Source: Firmicutes bacterium UBA5286
Lineage (GTDB): Bacteria > Bacillota > Proteinivoracia > UBA4975
Direction: 5' to 3'
DNA length: 24,986 nucleotides
Assembly: GCA_002408465.1 (NCBI GenBank)
Contig: DHSM01000010.1
Location: forward strand, 7,799-32,784
Positions 1-8,927 of the stretch are shown here, one piece after another. The first letter of the stretch is position 1. Every line of letters starts with the position of its first letter. The notes under the pieces were generated by a model. It was given only the letters and a program-made list of their open reading frames with translations. It was not told the origin of the DNA and ran no database searches. Made by a program: the position numbers and the translations under genes.

Positions 1-155
1 CATTTTAACATCAGCCTAAAAGGGTTTCAATTACTTTGCGAGATCTTTGGGAGTAGATTAATCAAAGTAATCCGATAGTGTATTCATAACCGATGATTTT
101 CGGATATGCTTTCTGTATGTCAACCGGGAATAGACCACAAAGACAAAACTTGAAC

Positions 156-347
156 TTATTTCCCGATATAGTGTTTCCAAGTTATCATTATCGACTCTGG
201 CCCTACGGATATACTCCCGCAACTGATCTTCCCAAAAGACAACCGAGAATTCAGCTCGCGTTCAGAAACCCCCTCGATTACACAGCCGGCAGCTGAAAAT
301 GCCAAATAGACTACAAGCAAGAGGGCAAGGATTTTCCTTCCTTTCAT
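156..347 (-). CDS. Small putative lipoprotein, 63 aa
   Basis: The start is the ATG at 345-347. It has a GGAGGG ribosome binding site about 7 bases upstream, and that site lies inside the longer TTG-started reading, so the longer form is unlikely. The N-terminus reads as a lipoprotein signal: Lys/Arg-rich MKGRK, a hydrophobic stretch of about 15 residues, then FSAAGC with a lipobox-like Cys near residue 22. Position -3 of the box is Ala rather than the usual Leu, so lipidation is likely but not certain. Only about 42 residues follow the Cys and I recognise no domain in them. It could be a genuine small envelope protein or the 5' remnant of a longer one. It stands alone, pointing away from the Dnd operon. 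Confidence 0.45.
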   Translation of the reverse strand: MKGRKILALLLVVYLAFSAAGCVIEGVSERELNSRLSFGKISCGSISVGPESIMITWKHYIGK

Positions 348-709
348 TAAGAATCCCTCCAATGTTCACTTTGCTTTTTTGCATATTGCACCTTATTATA
401 TACAGTGATCAAGTTGTGAACATTATGACAGCCGACCGTGCTCTCATGTAAAAAAACCTTGCCTTCAGGGTCTTGGTATATGTATTGCCTCCATATTTCA
501 ACTAATCGTGGCTAAGTAAAAACTGAACTGAAAAACCGTGGGGAGCTGCCTCACGGTCCTTTTCTGACCCGGCTTCCTTATTTCATTCTAGCAGCACTTT
601 CATAACGCAAAGCAAAATAACCAACTTGCATAGTGCTATCATGTTGCATCTCTGACACTGGGAGGTCATCGGGTTTACTATTTTACGATAATAATTGTGT
701 GGTTTTCAA
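348..709. other. Intergenic region between the lipoprotein and the Dnd operon
   Basis: I see no gene here. The stretch holds the leader of the small lipoprotein gene, one terminator-like hairpin (listed separately) and AT-rich sequence running into the dnd promoter. On the minus strand a TATAAT lies about 50 bases upstream of the lipoprotein start, but with no convincing -35 box. Confidence 0.5.
535..563. terminator. Terminator-like hairpin of unknown assignment
   Basis: ACCGTGGGG at 535-543 pairs with CCTCACGGT at 549-557 (8 of 9 Watson-Crick, one G-T) around a 5-base loop. It is flanked by a run of A on the left and a short run of T on the right, so it could terminate in either direction. 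No gene ends immediately beside it, so it may be left over from a lost gene or element. Confidence 0.4.
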
Positions 710-738
710 TTGACACGATATCAAGATAAGGATATTCT
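710..738 (+). promoter_or_regulatory. Promoter of the dnd operon
   Basis: A perfect -35 box TTGACA (710-715) is followed, after exactly 17 bases, by the -10 box TATTCT (733-738, 5 of 6 to consensus). This predicts transcription starting near 745, about 30 bases before dndB. It is the best sigma-A-type promoter in the left part of the window. Confidence 0.75.
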
Positions 739-742
739 ATAT

Positions 743-760
743 GTAATTAAGCATAATTAC
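743..760. promoter_or_regulatory. Palindromic candidate operator at the dnd transcription start
   Basis: GTAATTA (743-749) and TAATTAC (754-760) form a perfect 7-bp inverted repeat around a 4-base centre. It covers the predicted start of transcription, directly downstream of the -10 box, where a bound dimer would block the promoter. A second self-complementary stretch, TACGTACGTA (758-767), overlaps its right arm. DndB acts as a repressor of dnd genes in Streptomyces, so DndB is one candidate ligand; that link is inference. Confidence 0.55.
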
Positions 761-775
761 GTACGTAGGTGATGT

Positions 776-1846
776 ATGATGTCATCGAATTTCTATTATT
801 CTTTTCCAGCCATAAAAGGCAGACAAGCAGGTCGGGAATATTTCATTATGATGTGTCCCCTTAATCTTATTAGTAAATTACTTTATTTTGATGAAGATGA
901 ATTGCCACCTGAATATCGTGCACAGAGAGTGTTAAATAAAGCAAGGATTCCTGAAATTGCTGATTATATTTTGGGGAATCCCACCAACTATGTATTTTCT
1001 TCTCTGACTGCTTCCGTAGATGGCAAACTTATATTTGAACCTTATAATGATATGGCTTTTGGTACATTAAAAATCTCGATGGATTCCCGTTTTCTACTTA
1101 ATGACGGCCAACATCGTAAAGCAGCTATAGAAGAAGCTCTTAAGATTAATCCCGATTTAGCAAATGAAACAATATCCATTGTTCTCTTCCAAGACTATGA
1201 GCTTGAAAAAAGTCAACAAATGTTTGCTGATTTAAACAAACATGCCGTTAATACTACCCGTTCTATTGGTATTTTATATGAGTCCCGAGATCCAATGGCT
1301 ATTTTAACTAAACAAATAGTTAACAATATCGAAATGCTATCAATGTATACGGACAAAGAAAACTCCTCTCTGTCTAAATTCTCCCCCAAAATCTTCACTT
1401 TAAGTAATATTTATAATACTAACTGCAGGCTATTAAAAAAGGGTCAAAAAGTGACTAATAAAGATAAAGATTTTGTTTGGGCTTTTTGGAACCTGCTTTG
1501 TGATACAATTTTGGAGTGGAATCGCGTCAAAGAAAAAAAACTAACAGCTTCAGAGCTACGACGAAACTATGTTATTTCCTACGGGATTGTTTTAGAATCA
1601 ATTGGAAACTTGACTCATTACTTATATTCTAAAAAATACGATTGGCCGACAATAATAGCGCAGCTAAAATTTATTAACTGGAGCAGGGAAAATCTGAATG
1701 ATTGGCAAGGAAGAGTTTTCGACAAAAACGGTCGTATAAGGAAAAGTAAAACAAATCTCATGCTGACTACAATTAGATTGAAAGAGTTGTTAAAGGTTCC
1801 GTTAGAAACAGACGAGGTAGATATAAACTTCAGAGGTGATATTTAA
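776..1846 (+). CDS. dndB: DndB, DGQHR-family regulator of DNA phosphorothioation
   Basis: The protein has about 356 residues and carries the defining DGQHR motif near residues 111-115 (context LLNDGQHRKAA), with the flanking pattern of the DndB/DGQHR family. DndB is not needed for the sulfur chemistry; it represses dnd transcription in Streptomyces and influences how completely sites are modified. AGGTG at 767-771 lies only 4 bases from the first ATG (776) and 7 from the second (779), so the second Met may be the true start. It is the first gene of the operon, and its TAA overlaps the dndC ATG by one base (TAATG), which implies translational coupling. Related DGQHR proteins also occur outside dnd loci, but the four following genes fix the identity. 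Confidence 0.88.
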   Translation: MMSSNFYYSFPAIKGRQAGREYFIMMCPLNLISKLLYFDEDELPPEYRAQRVLNKARIPEIADYILGNPTNYVFSSLTASVDGKLIFEPYNDMAFGTLKISMDSRFLLNDGQHRKAAIEEALKINPDLANETISIVLFQDYELEKSQQMFADLNKHAVNTTRSIGILYESRDPMAILTKQIVNNIEMLSMYTDKENSSLSKFSPKIFTLSNIYNTNCRLLKKGQKVTNKDKDFVWAFWNLLCDTILEWNRVKEKKLTASELRRNYVISYGIVLESIGNLTHYLYSKKYDWPTIIAQLKFINWSRENLNDWQGRVFDKNGRIRKSKTNLMLTTIRLKELLKVPLETDEVDINFRGDI

Positions 1847-3198
1847 TGCAGTTCAAAGATAAGTGGCAAAATAGTATTTCACTTATTCAACAAGTATATC
1901 AGGCAGATACACGCCCTTGGATTATAGGGTATAGTGGTGGTAAGGATTCGACTGCTGTCGTTCAATTAATTTTTGAGGCCTTATCAATGTTACCAAAACA
2001 GAATCTAAACAAAGATATATACGTAATATCCTCCAATACGTTGATAGAAACTCCACTTATTTTAGCCCATATTAATGACTCCATAAATCAAATAAATGTT
2101 TATTCAAAGAAAAATCGATTACCTATTACCGCTACTATTGTGACGCCCAAGTTAGAGAACTCTTTTTGGGCAACACTTATCGGTAAAGGATATCCTTCTC
2201 CACGCCAAAAATTTAGATGGTGTACAGATCGATTAAAGATTGAACCGTCAAATCGTTTTATAAAGGAAACCGTGTCCAGGCATGGAGAGGTTATTGTAAT
2301 ACTAGGAGTAAGAAAGTCAGAGAGTGCCAGTCGGGCACAAACTTTAGCTAACCACAAAATCGGCAATAAATTGTTACGCAAACATTCTACTCTACCTAAT
2401 GCTTATGTTTTGGCCCCAATCGAAGATTTCACTGTAGATGATGTTTGGACATACCTTCTAAAGACCCCATCCCCTTGGGGGGGAGATAATCATTCTTTAC
2501 TCTCGTTATATAAAGATTCCTCAGGCGAATGCCCTCTTGTAATTGATAAGGATACTCCATCTTGTGGTAATAGCCGATTTGGGTGTTGGGTTTGTACTGT
2601 TGTAAAGGAAGATAAGGCCTTGATTGGTTTTATTGAAAATGGGCATGAAGAATTGATCCCACTTCTGCAATTCCGCAACTGGCTTACGGACATAAGGAAT
2701 AATCCTAACTATAGGGAGAAAAGACGACAAAACGGTAGTGTGTACTATATCGGCTCAGGGGACGATAGACGAATTGGATTGGGACCATTTACCTTAGAAG
2801 CCCGTAAAGAAATCCTAAAAAATCTCCTAAGTGCTCAACGAGATTATGGTTCTACACTTATAAGTGAGGAAGAACTTAAATTAATCAGTCAAATTTGGAT
2901 TGAATGGGGGGACTGGGAACGGTCTGTCCCTGATATATACGATAAAATATTAGGACAAGCCCTTGATTGGCCTGACAGCGAACGCCCTTTATATAGTAAA
3001 GAGGAAATCAAGTTACTTGATTCCCTGTGCAAAAAGCACGATGTTCCTCTAGAAATAGTTCATAAATTGTTGAGGATACAAGAAAACCATTATGGTTTCA
3101 AATATCGCTATGGAATATACAAAGATATTCATAAGGCATTAAGTGAAGACTGGTTGCATATTGAGGAAGAAAATGAGGTCTACGCCGATGATTATTAA
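1846..3198 (+). CDS. dndC: DndC, sulfurtransferase of the PAPS-reductase/ATP-pyrophosphatase family
   Basis: This 450-residue protein has the N-type ATP pyrophosphatase loop YSGGKDST near residues 28-35, which activates substrates by adenylation. Cysteines in RWCTDR (about 125), CPLV (about 228), SCGN (about 239) and FGCWVC (about 246-249) are the expected ligands of the 4Fe-4S cluster reported for DndC. In the pathway, DndC receives sulfur from the desulfurase DndA and, with DndD and DndE, replaces a non-bridging phosphate oxygen in the DNA backbone. The start has AGAGGTGAT about 6 bases upstream. The C-terminal 150 residues are charged and helical with no motif I recognise. The gene overlaps dndD by 11 bp. 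Confidence 0.95.
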   Translation: MQFKDKWQNSISLIQQVYQADTRPWIIGYSGGKDSTAVVQLIFEALSMLPKQNLNKDIYVISSNTLIETPLILAHINDSINQINVYSKKNRLPITATIVTPKLENSFWATLIGKGYPSPRQKFRWCTDRLKIEPSNRFIKETVSRHGEVIVILGVRKSESASRAQTLANHKIGNKLLRKHSTLPNAYVLAPIEDFTVDDVWTYLLKTPSPWGGDNHSLLSLYKDSSGECPLVIDKDTPSCGNSRFGCWVCTVVKEDKALIGFIENGHEELIPLLQFRNWLTDIRNNPNYREKRRQNGSVYYIGSGDDRRIGLGPFTLEARKEILKNLLSAQRDYGSTLISEEELKLISQIWIEWGDWERSVPDIYDKILGQALDWPDSERPLYSKEEIKLLDSLCKKHDVPLEIVHKLLRIQENHYGFKYRYGIYKDIHKALSEDWLHIEEENEVYADDY

Positions 3199-5188
3199 GA
3201 GAGTGGGGTTATTAAATTTCGGAATTTATAAAGGTAAGTATAAATTAGATATAAGTCCGGATAAGGATCATCCTCTCATCCTTATTGGAGGGGAGAATGG
3301 TTCTGGTAAGACTACCTTGCTAACTGCAGTGAAGATTGCCTTATACGGACCCTTTGCTTTTGGATATAAATTAGCAAACGAAAACTATAAAAGTATCATT
3401 AAAGATAAGATTAACAGGTACGTTGTTAAAATAAATGGCGACATAGATTCTTATGTACAGGTTGAATTGTTAATGGAGCATAAAAGTACCATTAGCTCAT
3501 TTCGAATTTCACGTAGCTGGCTAATAGAAAATGGAACACTTCAAGAGACTTTAATAATCCAGCAAAATGGCAAAAAGATGAACGCTAAGGAAATCTCCGA
3601 CTATGAAAATTATATTAGGAAGTTCATTCCGCCTAGCCTATTTGACTTTGTTCTTTTTGATGGGGAACAAATTAATCAGTTAGTTGAGAATGATTCATTT
3701 GCGAATAACGTTAAAGCCGCTTTTTATACCCTGTTTAATTTAGATATTGTCGAGACATTAAAATTGGATCTCCGTAATTATTTGAATCAAGACAATATCT
3801 TCAGCTCCTTATCAACTGAAGAAAGGGAATATACACTTCTAGCCACCAACATTGATGTCCTAAACAAAAACCTTTCAAATCAGAAAACACAATTGGAGAT
3901 TTCCCTAAGCAAACTTCAAAACACCGAAAGCACTATCAGTAATCTCAATAACGAGCTTAGTATTCATGGGGGGATATTAACCAACCAGCGGGAACAAATC
4001 CTACAAAGTATTACTGAGTTGGACCAACAGAAGAAGGCAGCACTAGAGACTTTAAAGGAATCAATTAGTACAGTTCTCCCTTTCCTAATTTGTGAAAACC
4101 TACTCAACGAGTGCCAACAGCAAGTTGCAGCAGATCGGCAACTCTCCGCTACCTCAGATATTTTGTATCTAACAGAAGTCAAGATTACAGAAGCGTTCGA
4201 ACAGCTAGTTGAACAAGAACATGTCCAAATAACTAGAAAACAAACTAACTATAAAAGTGAGTTTATTAAACAACTATTAACGGCTATCAGCAACAATAAA
4301 GAGATTGCTACCAATTCAATTCATGACCTTAATAACGAGGAATATCATTTCTTTGCAACTAACGCAAATAGTCTTCGCTCTTTTAGCAAGGATCAATTCC
4401 TAGAACTATTTAAGGAAATAGCTGAATGCAACAGTCAAATTGCGCAACACAGAAACACCCTTAATAACAATGAAGGAAATGAATCTTTCGGGAAGATTAT
4501 TAATGCTATTAATGCCCATCAAGCAGAAGCAATCGAACTTCGCTATAGGATCAGCGAGCTTGAAGCTTCTATTATAGAGGTGCAAGAAAATATAAACCGA
4601 AGTGAAGCCGACCGAGTAAAGGCACAGAAGCGACTTGATCAAGCCCAAAAGGATGAAAATATTTTTGCAATTTGCAGCAATATTGACAAAATCCTAACTG
4701 AGTTTATTGAGTGTAGCGTTGGCTCAAAAGTTTCATATTTCGAGAAAGAGTTCATTCATATTTTTAATGACTTAAATCATAAAGACCATTTTATAGCAGA
4801 AGTTAAATTGGACTGGAACACATTTGAAATTACCATGCTTGACCAAACAGGACACCAGCTCCCGTTCCCCCAATTGTCTGCTGGTGAAAAACAATTATAT
4901 CTTTTAAGTTTACTTTGGGCAGTAGTAAAAACGTCTCAAAGGAAGATTCCCCTAATCTTTGATACTCTATTAGGGCGACTGGATAAGTCACATAAAGAAC
5001 GAATTCTTACAAAATATATCCCAAACATTAGTGATCAGGTTCTCATTTTGAGCACGGATTCTGAGGTGGATACCCCTTACTACAATTTGATATCCCCACT
5101 AATATCTCAAAAATATCTTTTGGAGTTTAATCCAACCGATAAGACAGTTTCAATATCCAATAGATTTTTTCACGAAGGGAGCGAATAG
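3188..5188 (+). CDS. dndD: DndD, SMC/RecN-like ATPase of the phosphorothioation complex
   Basis: The start is taken at ATG 3188, which has GAGGT 8 bases upstream and begins MIIKRVGLLNFGIYKGKY, the usual DndD opening; the longer reading from 3143 lies inside dndC. This gives 666 residues, normal for DndD. Walker A is GGENGSGKTT near residues 33-43. The middle, about 230-530, is a long coiled coil rich in Glu, Gln, Leu and Lys. An ABC signature LSAGEKQ follows near 563 and Walker B plus D-loop near 585-600 (LIFDTLLGRLD). DndD is thought to remodel or nick DNA with ATP so that sulfur can be inserted. An 11-bp overlap with dndC and a 2-base gap to dndE show tight operon packing. Confidence 0.94.
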   Translation: MIIKRVGLLNFGIYKGKYKLDISPDKDHPLILIGGENGSGKTTLLTAVKIALYGPFAFGYKLANENYKSIIKDKINRYVVKINGDIDSYVQVELLMEHKSTISSFRISRSWLIENGTLQETLIIQQNGKKMNAKEISDYENYIRKFIPPSLFDFVLFDGEQINQLVENDSFANNVKAAFYTLFNLDIVETLKLDLRNYLNQDNIFSSLSTEEREYTLLATNIDVLNKNLSNQKTQLEISLSKLQNTESTISNLNNELSIHGGILTNQREQILQSITELDQQKKAALETLKESISTVLPFLICENLLNECQQQVAADRQLSATSDILYLTEVKITEAFEQLVEQEHVQITRKQTNYKSEFIKQLLTAISNNKEIATNSIHDLNNEEYHFFATNANSLRSFSKDQFLELFKEIAECNSQIAQHRNTLNNNEGNESFGKIINAINAHQAEAIELRYRISELEASIIEVQENINRSEADRVKAQKRLDQAQKDENIFAICSNIDKILTEFIECSVGSKVSYFEKEFIHIFNDLNHKDHFIAEVKLDWNTFEITMLDQTGHQLPFPQLSAGEKQLYLLSLLWAVVKTSQRKIPLIFDTLLGRLDKSHKERILTKYIPNISDQVLILSTDSEVDTPYYNLISPLISQKYLLEFNPTDKTVSISNRFFHEGSE

Positions 5189-5190
5189 TA

Positions 5191-5562
5191 ATGCAGTACC
5201 GTTTAAAGACCTCCCTAAAGGCAATGCAGATCCTAAAAGACCTGCAAGCTAAGACAAACCTAACGCCAAATGTTTTGGCACGCTTAGCCATAGGCCTCTC
5301 CCTTCGGGATAGTACTGTCCCAACACAACCACCATCAAACTCACTGGGCCTAGAATTTAATAGACCCACTCTTACAGGTGAACATGAAATATTATATAAA
5401 GTACTTATGTGTCAACACGCCAAAAAGAACTTATCTGATGAAGAATTTTTCCCCCACCATGTTAGGATGCATCTCGAACGTGGAGTCCACATGTTAAATG
5501 ATGAGTATCAGTTCGCCGGTAACTTTGAGAAGCTTATCTTGAACCTACGTGAGTTAGAATGA
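5191..5562 (+). CDS. dndE: DndE, small DNA-binding subunit
   Basis: A 123-residue protein sitting between dndD and dndA, the expected place and size for DndE, which forms a tetramer that binds nicked double-stranded DNA and bridges DndC and DndD. The N-terminus (MQYRLKTSLKAMQILKDLQ) and the following LTPNVLARLAIGLSL segment match the family's helical, ribbon-helix-helix-like pattern. A highly charged second half ends LERGVHMLNDEY and a short helical tail. GGAG about 9 bases upstream supports the ATG at 5191. The stop codon lies within the ribosome binding site of the next gene. The call rests on motif pattern plus context; family divergence is high. Confidence 0.88.
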   Translation: MQYRLKTSLKAMQILKDLQAKTNLTPNVLARLAIGLSLRDSTVPTQPPSNSLGLEFNRPTLTGEHEILYKVLMCQHAKKNLSDEEFFPHHVRMHLERGVHMLNDEYQFAGNFEKLILNLRELE

Positions 5563-5575
5563 GGTGGCATACAAA

Positions 5576-6706
5576 ATGATATACCTGGATAACAACGCTA
5601 CGACAATGATTGACCCAGAAGTGCTCGAGGCAATGCTCCCTTACCTTAAAGAGTTATACGGAAACCCATCTGGTAAATACTTGCTTGCTCATCAATCTCA
5701 AGAAGCTGTTAATACTAGCCGCCAACAGATCGCTCAACTGCTTAATGCTGACCCTGGAGAAATTATATTTACAAGTGGAGCTTCTGAGAGCAATAACTTT
5801 ATACTTAAAGGAGTTTCCGATGCACATCGGGACAAGGGGAATCACATTATTACCTCAGCTATCGAGCACGCATCTATCCTGGAAACCTGTCGATATCTTG
5901 AGACAAAGGGATTTATCATTACTTACCTTCCCCCTACTTCAGAGGGTATCGTCACAGTAGAATCTCTCCAAAAATCACTAACGGAGAAAACTATCCTTGC
6001 CTCTATATCATGGGTAAACAACGAGCTCGGTACAATTAACGACATTCCGGCAATGGCCAACTTTTGTGCAGATAATAATGTATTTTTTCATACTGATGCC
6101 ACTCAAGCAATTGGCAAAGTACGTATCGACTTAAAAGGAAATCCTATAAATTTTCTATCCTTCTCGGGGCACAAAATCTATGCCCCAAAAGGAGTCGGGG
6201 GATGTTTCATCCGGAAAACTAAGTTGGGTTTAAAGGAAAAGGTAACGCCCATAATACACGGAGGTTCTCAAGAATTTGGGTATAGGGCAGGGACTCTCGC
6301 TGTGCCAAATATCGTAGGGTTAGGGAAAGCAGCAGATATAGTTTTTCAGAATTTTGATCCTCACCAAAGTAAGCTAAAGCTGCTTGACAAGGAATTACAC
6401 TCCTTACTTCTACAAAAGTTTAACAACATCAAGTTTAATGGGTGTAAACATACAAGAGTTCCTGGTATTACTAATTTTTTAATTCCTAACACGAGCAATG
6501 AATTAATTATTAAGAAGCTTTCTCAAGAAATAGCTGTCAGCAACGGGTCTGCATGTTCCGCAAGCAAACCGTCTCACGTTTTGCAAATGATTGGATTGAG
6601 TCTAGACCAAATTAGGTCATCTATACGAATTTCCGTAGGCAAATATAATACTCCAGATGAGTTAGCTTATTTTGTTAATAGACTCGCTGAAATAGCGCTA
6701 GAATGA
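5576..6706 (+). CDS. dndA: DndA, cysteine desulfurase (IscS/NifS family)
   Basis: The start is placed at ATG 5576, which has GAGGTGG 8 bases upstream and gives the standard class opening MIYLDNNATT; the GTG at 5564 would put the start inside that binding site. The resulting 376 residues match IscS/NifS length. The PLP lysine lies in SFSGHKIYAPKGVGG (near residue 199) and the persulfide cysteine in NGSACSASK (near 326). The enzyme takes sulfur from L-cysteine as a persulfide and hands it to DndC. Here it closes the operon, whereas in Streptomyces dndA is divergent from dndBCDE; many other dnd loci borrow a housekeeping IscS. It makes this locus self-sufficient for modification. Confidence 0.93.
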   Translation: MIYLDNNATTMIDPEVLEAMLPYLKELYGNPSGKYLLAHQSQEAVNTSRQQIAQLLNADPGEIIFTSGASESNNFILKGVSDAHRDKGNHIITSAIEHASILETCRYLETKGFIITYLPPTSEGIVTVESLQKSLTEKTILASISWVNNELGTINDIPAMANFCADNNVFFHTDATQAIGKVRIDLKGNPINFLSFSGHKIYAPKGVGGCFIRKTKLGLKEKVTPIIHGGSQEFGYRAGTLAVPNIVGLGKAADIVFQNFDPHQSKLKLLDKELHSLLLQKFNNIKFNGCKHTRVPGITNFLIPNTSNELIIKKLSQEIAVSNGSACSASKPSHVLQMIGLSLDQIRSSIRISVGKYNTPDELAYFVNRLAEIALE

Positions 6707-6753
6707 ACAAAGCCTTATTTTTATGAGAAAAGCTTATTCCTTAAAAATATATT

Positions 6754-6780
6754 AGACCGTAGCTTTGTACGGTCTTTTTT
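6754..6780 (+). terminator. Terminator of the dnd operon, possibly bidirectional
   Basis: AGACCGTA (6754-6761) and TACGGTCT (6768-6775) form a perfect 8-bp stem with a 6-base loop, followed by TTTTTT, 48 bases after the dndA stop. In the opposite direction the stem is followed by AATATATTTTT, so it may also end the leftward operon whose last stop codon sits at 6779-6781. Confidence 0.88.
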
Positions 6781-7234
6781 ATCCCTGCTCTTCGATAATT
6801 CTTCTGTAAACTTTGTAATAGTGTAAAAGGAACAAATCTAGAGAAGTGGTACGAGGAATACTATCATTAATATAATTCATTCCCGTAACGGCATATCTAT
6901 TTAATAACTCAATTCCTTGCTTGTTTAGCCTAGTTTGGGAAAAAGTGTCGATTAATTGAAGGATCAACTTTTGTACACTATCTCTATCATTTGGTTCAAT
7001 TGCTCGTCGTTCCATTTCTGCATCTATTAGTAGAGCAATAATCTGATCTCTAACCCCCAAATATACTGAAGGAAAAGAATCCATAAAATATTCCTTTTCC
7101 ATTTCTTCCTCATTTCCGATTTTCTTTTTTGCAAGGCCTAGCATTACACAAAAGTAATACCAGTCGAAAAGAAATTTTAGATCCTTTATATTTCCAAAAT
7201 AATCCCTAGCATTGTTCGGCATTTTAAATGTCAT
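6779..7234 (-). CDS. Unknown 151-residue protein, last gene of the facing operon
   Basis: I do not recognise this family. The predicted protein is mostly helical, with an aromatic-rich segment near residues 18-35 (LKFLFDWYYFCVMLGLAKK) and acidic/basic alternation after it. No catalytic motif, signal peptide or convincing membrane segment is visible. Its ATG shares the sequence ATGA with the stop of the upstream ATPase gene, so its translation was probably coupled to that gene, which is now interrupted by an insertion element. The junction itself remains, but messages must read through or start within the element to reach it. By position it is the fourth subunit of the presumed phosphorothioation-dependent restriction module. 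Confidence 0.7.
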   Translation of the reverse strand: MTFKMPNNARDYFGNIKDLKFLFDWYYFCVMLGLAKKKIGNEEEMEKEYFMDSFPSVYLGVRDQIIALLIDAEMERRAIEPNDRDSVQKLILQLIDTFSQTRLNKQGIELLNRYAVTGMNYINDSIPRTTSLDLFLLHYYKVYRRIIEEQG

Positions 7235-8910
7235 ACAATATCTTCCTCGCTTTCCTGGAACCGGCTAAACATTTCCACTCCTTCAATACATTGAGCCCTT
7301 TTACTGCCGGGAGATCTATATACTGTCAAAAACTTAACCTCATTTTCCCCAAGGGTGTAAAAATAGTCTGTGAATGCCTTTCTTTCGCCAGAGGTTATAA
7401 AGATAATTAGTTGGCTAAACAGACACGGTAAAATTAATGATACTTCCCTTCTCACAGAAAGATCCAGTGAACCAGCTGGGGAATCAACCACGAAGGGTAA
7501 TTTATGTGCTGCACCCTCAAAAAGAGATCCCAAAAACGAGTAAGCAATGGCTAATGTTTGCCCTTCACTCGCACCAGACTTATCCTTCAGTTTGATGTGC
7601 CCATCTATGCTTTCGATCTGGATCTCCTCATTTTTAATAATTCTCTTGATTTTATCTTGGGTTTCTTGTATTATTCGAGATTTTAATAGTAATAAAGCTT
7701 CTTTCTCTATCCTTTTTAAGTAAGAGCTGAAGATCTTTTTTTGCTCAATTAAACTTAACGTATTTGATAAGGCAGCAATTTTTATGTTTAAGTCGTTTAA
7801 CTTATCTTCACAAAAAAATATATTCTCAGATGGATCTAAACGATTCCATTCTGTCCTGTTTTTTGTTGTAAGTACATGTAAGTGTTTTTTGATCTCTCCT
7901 ATCTCTTTTTCAAGACGGATTTGTTCATTATCTAAATTGATTGTGCTATTATTACTTTCATCAGCATTATATCTAACCTTTATCCTATCTTTGTCTTTTT
8001 TTGCATTAGAAAAATTTTGAGAAGCCGTATCCAGCTCACTTATTTCTTTTTCCAATTCATCACTATATACAGAAGATAGGACTGTCGCTTTGATAGCATT
8101 TAGAATTCCAATTTGATCCTCAGCCAAATAAGTTTCAGAAACTTCACGAATATGATTTTGTTCTTTAGGGCTTAAGGGACGACCACAAATACAAAAATCT
8201 TGTTCTGATAACTCGACAAAAAATTGCTTGGACATTGTCTTGGGTAATTTAAGTATTTGCATTTGACTAGCTAAATCCGTTAGCCTTTTTGTAGTAAGTG
8301 GATGGAGCAGATGTGGGTTGCGTATTAAATTTAGGACAGAAGATGTTTGAGCTACTACTTTTCGTTCGCATTGGATAATGTTTCCTTCAATGACAACAAG
8401 TTCTTCCTTAAAATGATTGTTTTCCCTTATAGTTGCACTAATTGTTTCCTTTATCTCTTGTACTCTACCCTCTTTGTCTTTTAGCATGTTCTTTAAAGTT
8501 TGCTCTTTTTTTTGTAAAGCAGTTTTTACTCCGAGATAACTATTTCTTTCACTAACAAACCGTCTTAAGCTGTTTTCTGTTTTAGCTGAGGTAGCTTTTT
8601 GTCCCTGTTGAGCACTTTCAACTATCCTATCGGCAACTAAATCTAATTCGGAAATTTTATTAAGTTGATAAAGGTATGTAATAGCTTCTTCAGCTTCTTT
8701 ACTACTACTTGTTAAGATTTTGTTTGCCAATTCGCCGTCAAAAATAAAGCGTTTAACAAATTCCTTACTTAGCATGCTCCTAACTTCGCTGGGTAAAAGA
8801 AAACCTTCTTCCATCCCTCCGTGAACAACACTTACCTTACTAGTCTGGTAATAAGCCTTTCCTTTTTTATAATCTAAATTGAGAACAACGTAATAAGTCT
8901 GCTCGGTGGT
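7231..8910 (-). pseudogene. SMC/DndD-like ATPase, C-terminal part cut off by the IS element
   Basis: This is the 3' portion, about 560 codons, of a coiled-coil ATPase gene whose 5' end lies beyond the insertion. After a beta-rich start resembling the segment after Walker A in DndD/RecF-type proteins (FDGELANKI motif) comes a coiled coil with a zinc-hook-like FCICGRPLS near 8182-8197, a second coiled coil, a signature-like region SEGQTLAIAYSFLG and Walker B plus D-loop FVVDSPAGSLD. The only upstream start in frame is a TTG inside the insertion element, so the fragment has no proper start and lacks Walker A. Joined with the 5' piece the gene would encode about 648 residues, close to DndD (666). 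It overlaps the next gene by ATGA. Confidence 0.85.
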
Positions 8911-8927
8911 TGTCAAGGAAGTTGTCG
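8911..8927. repeat. Terminal inverted repeat of the IS (orfB end)
   Basis: TGTCAAGGAAGTTGTCG matches the opposite end over AGGA-AGTTGTCG with one gap and diverges at the outer bases. The stop codon of orfB (8913-8915) lies inside it, as is common in IS3 elements. Confidence 0.75.

Noticed and set aside
3143..3187. Longer N-terminus for DndD
   Set aside because: The extra 15 codons lie inside dndC, and the ATG at 3188 has a well-spaced binding site and the typical DndD opening.
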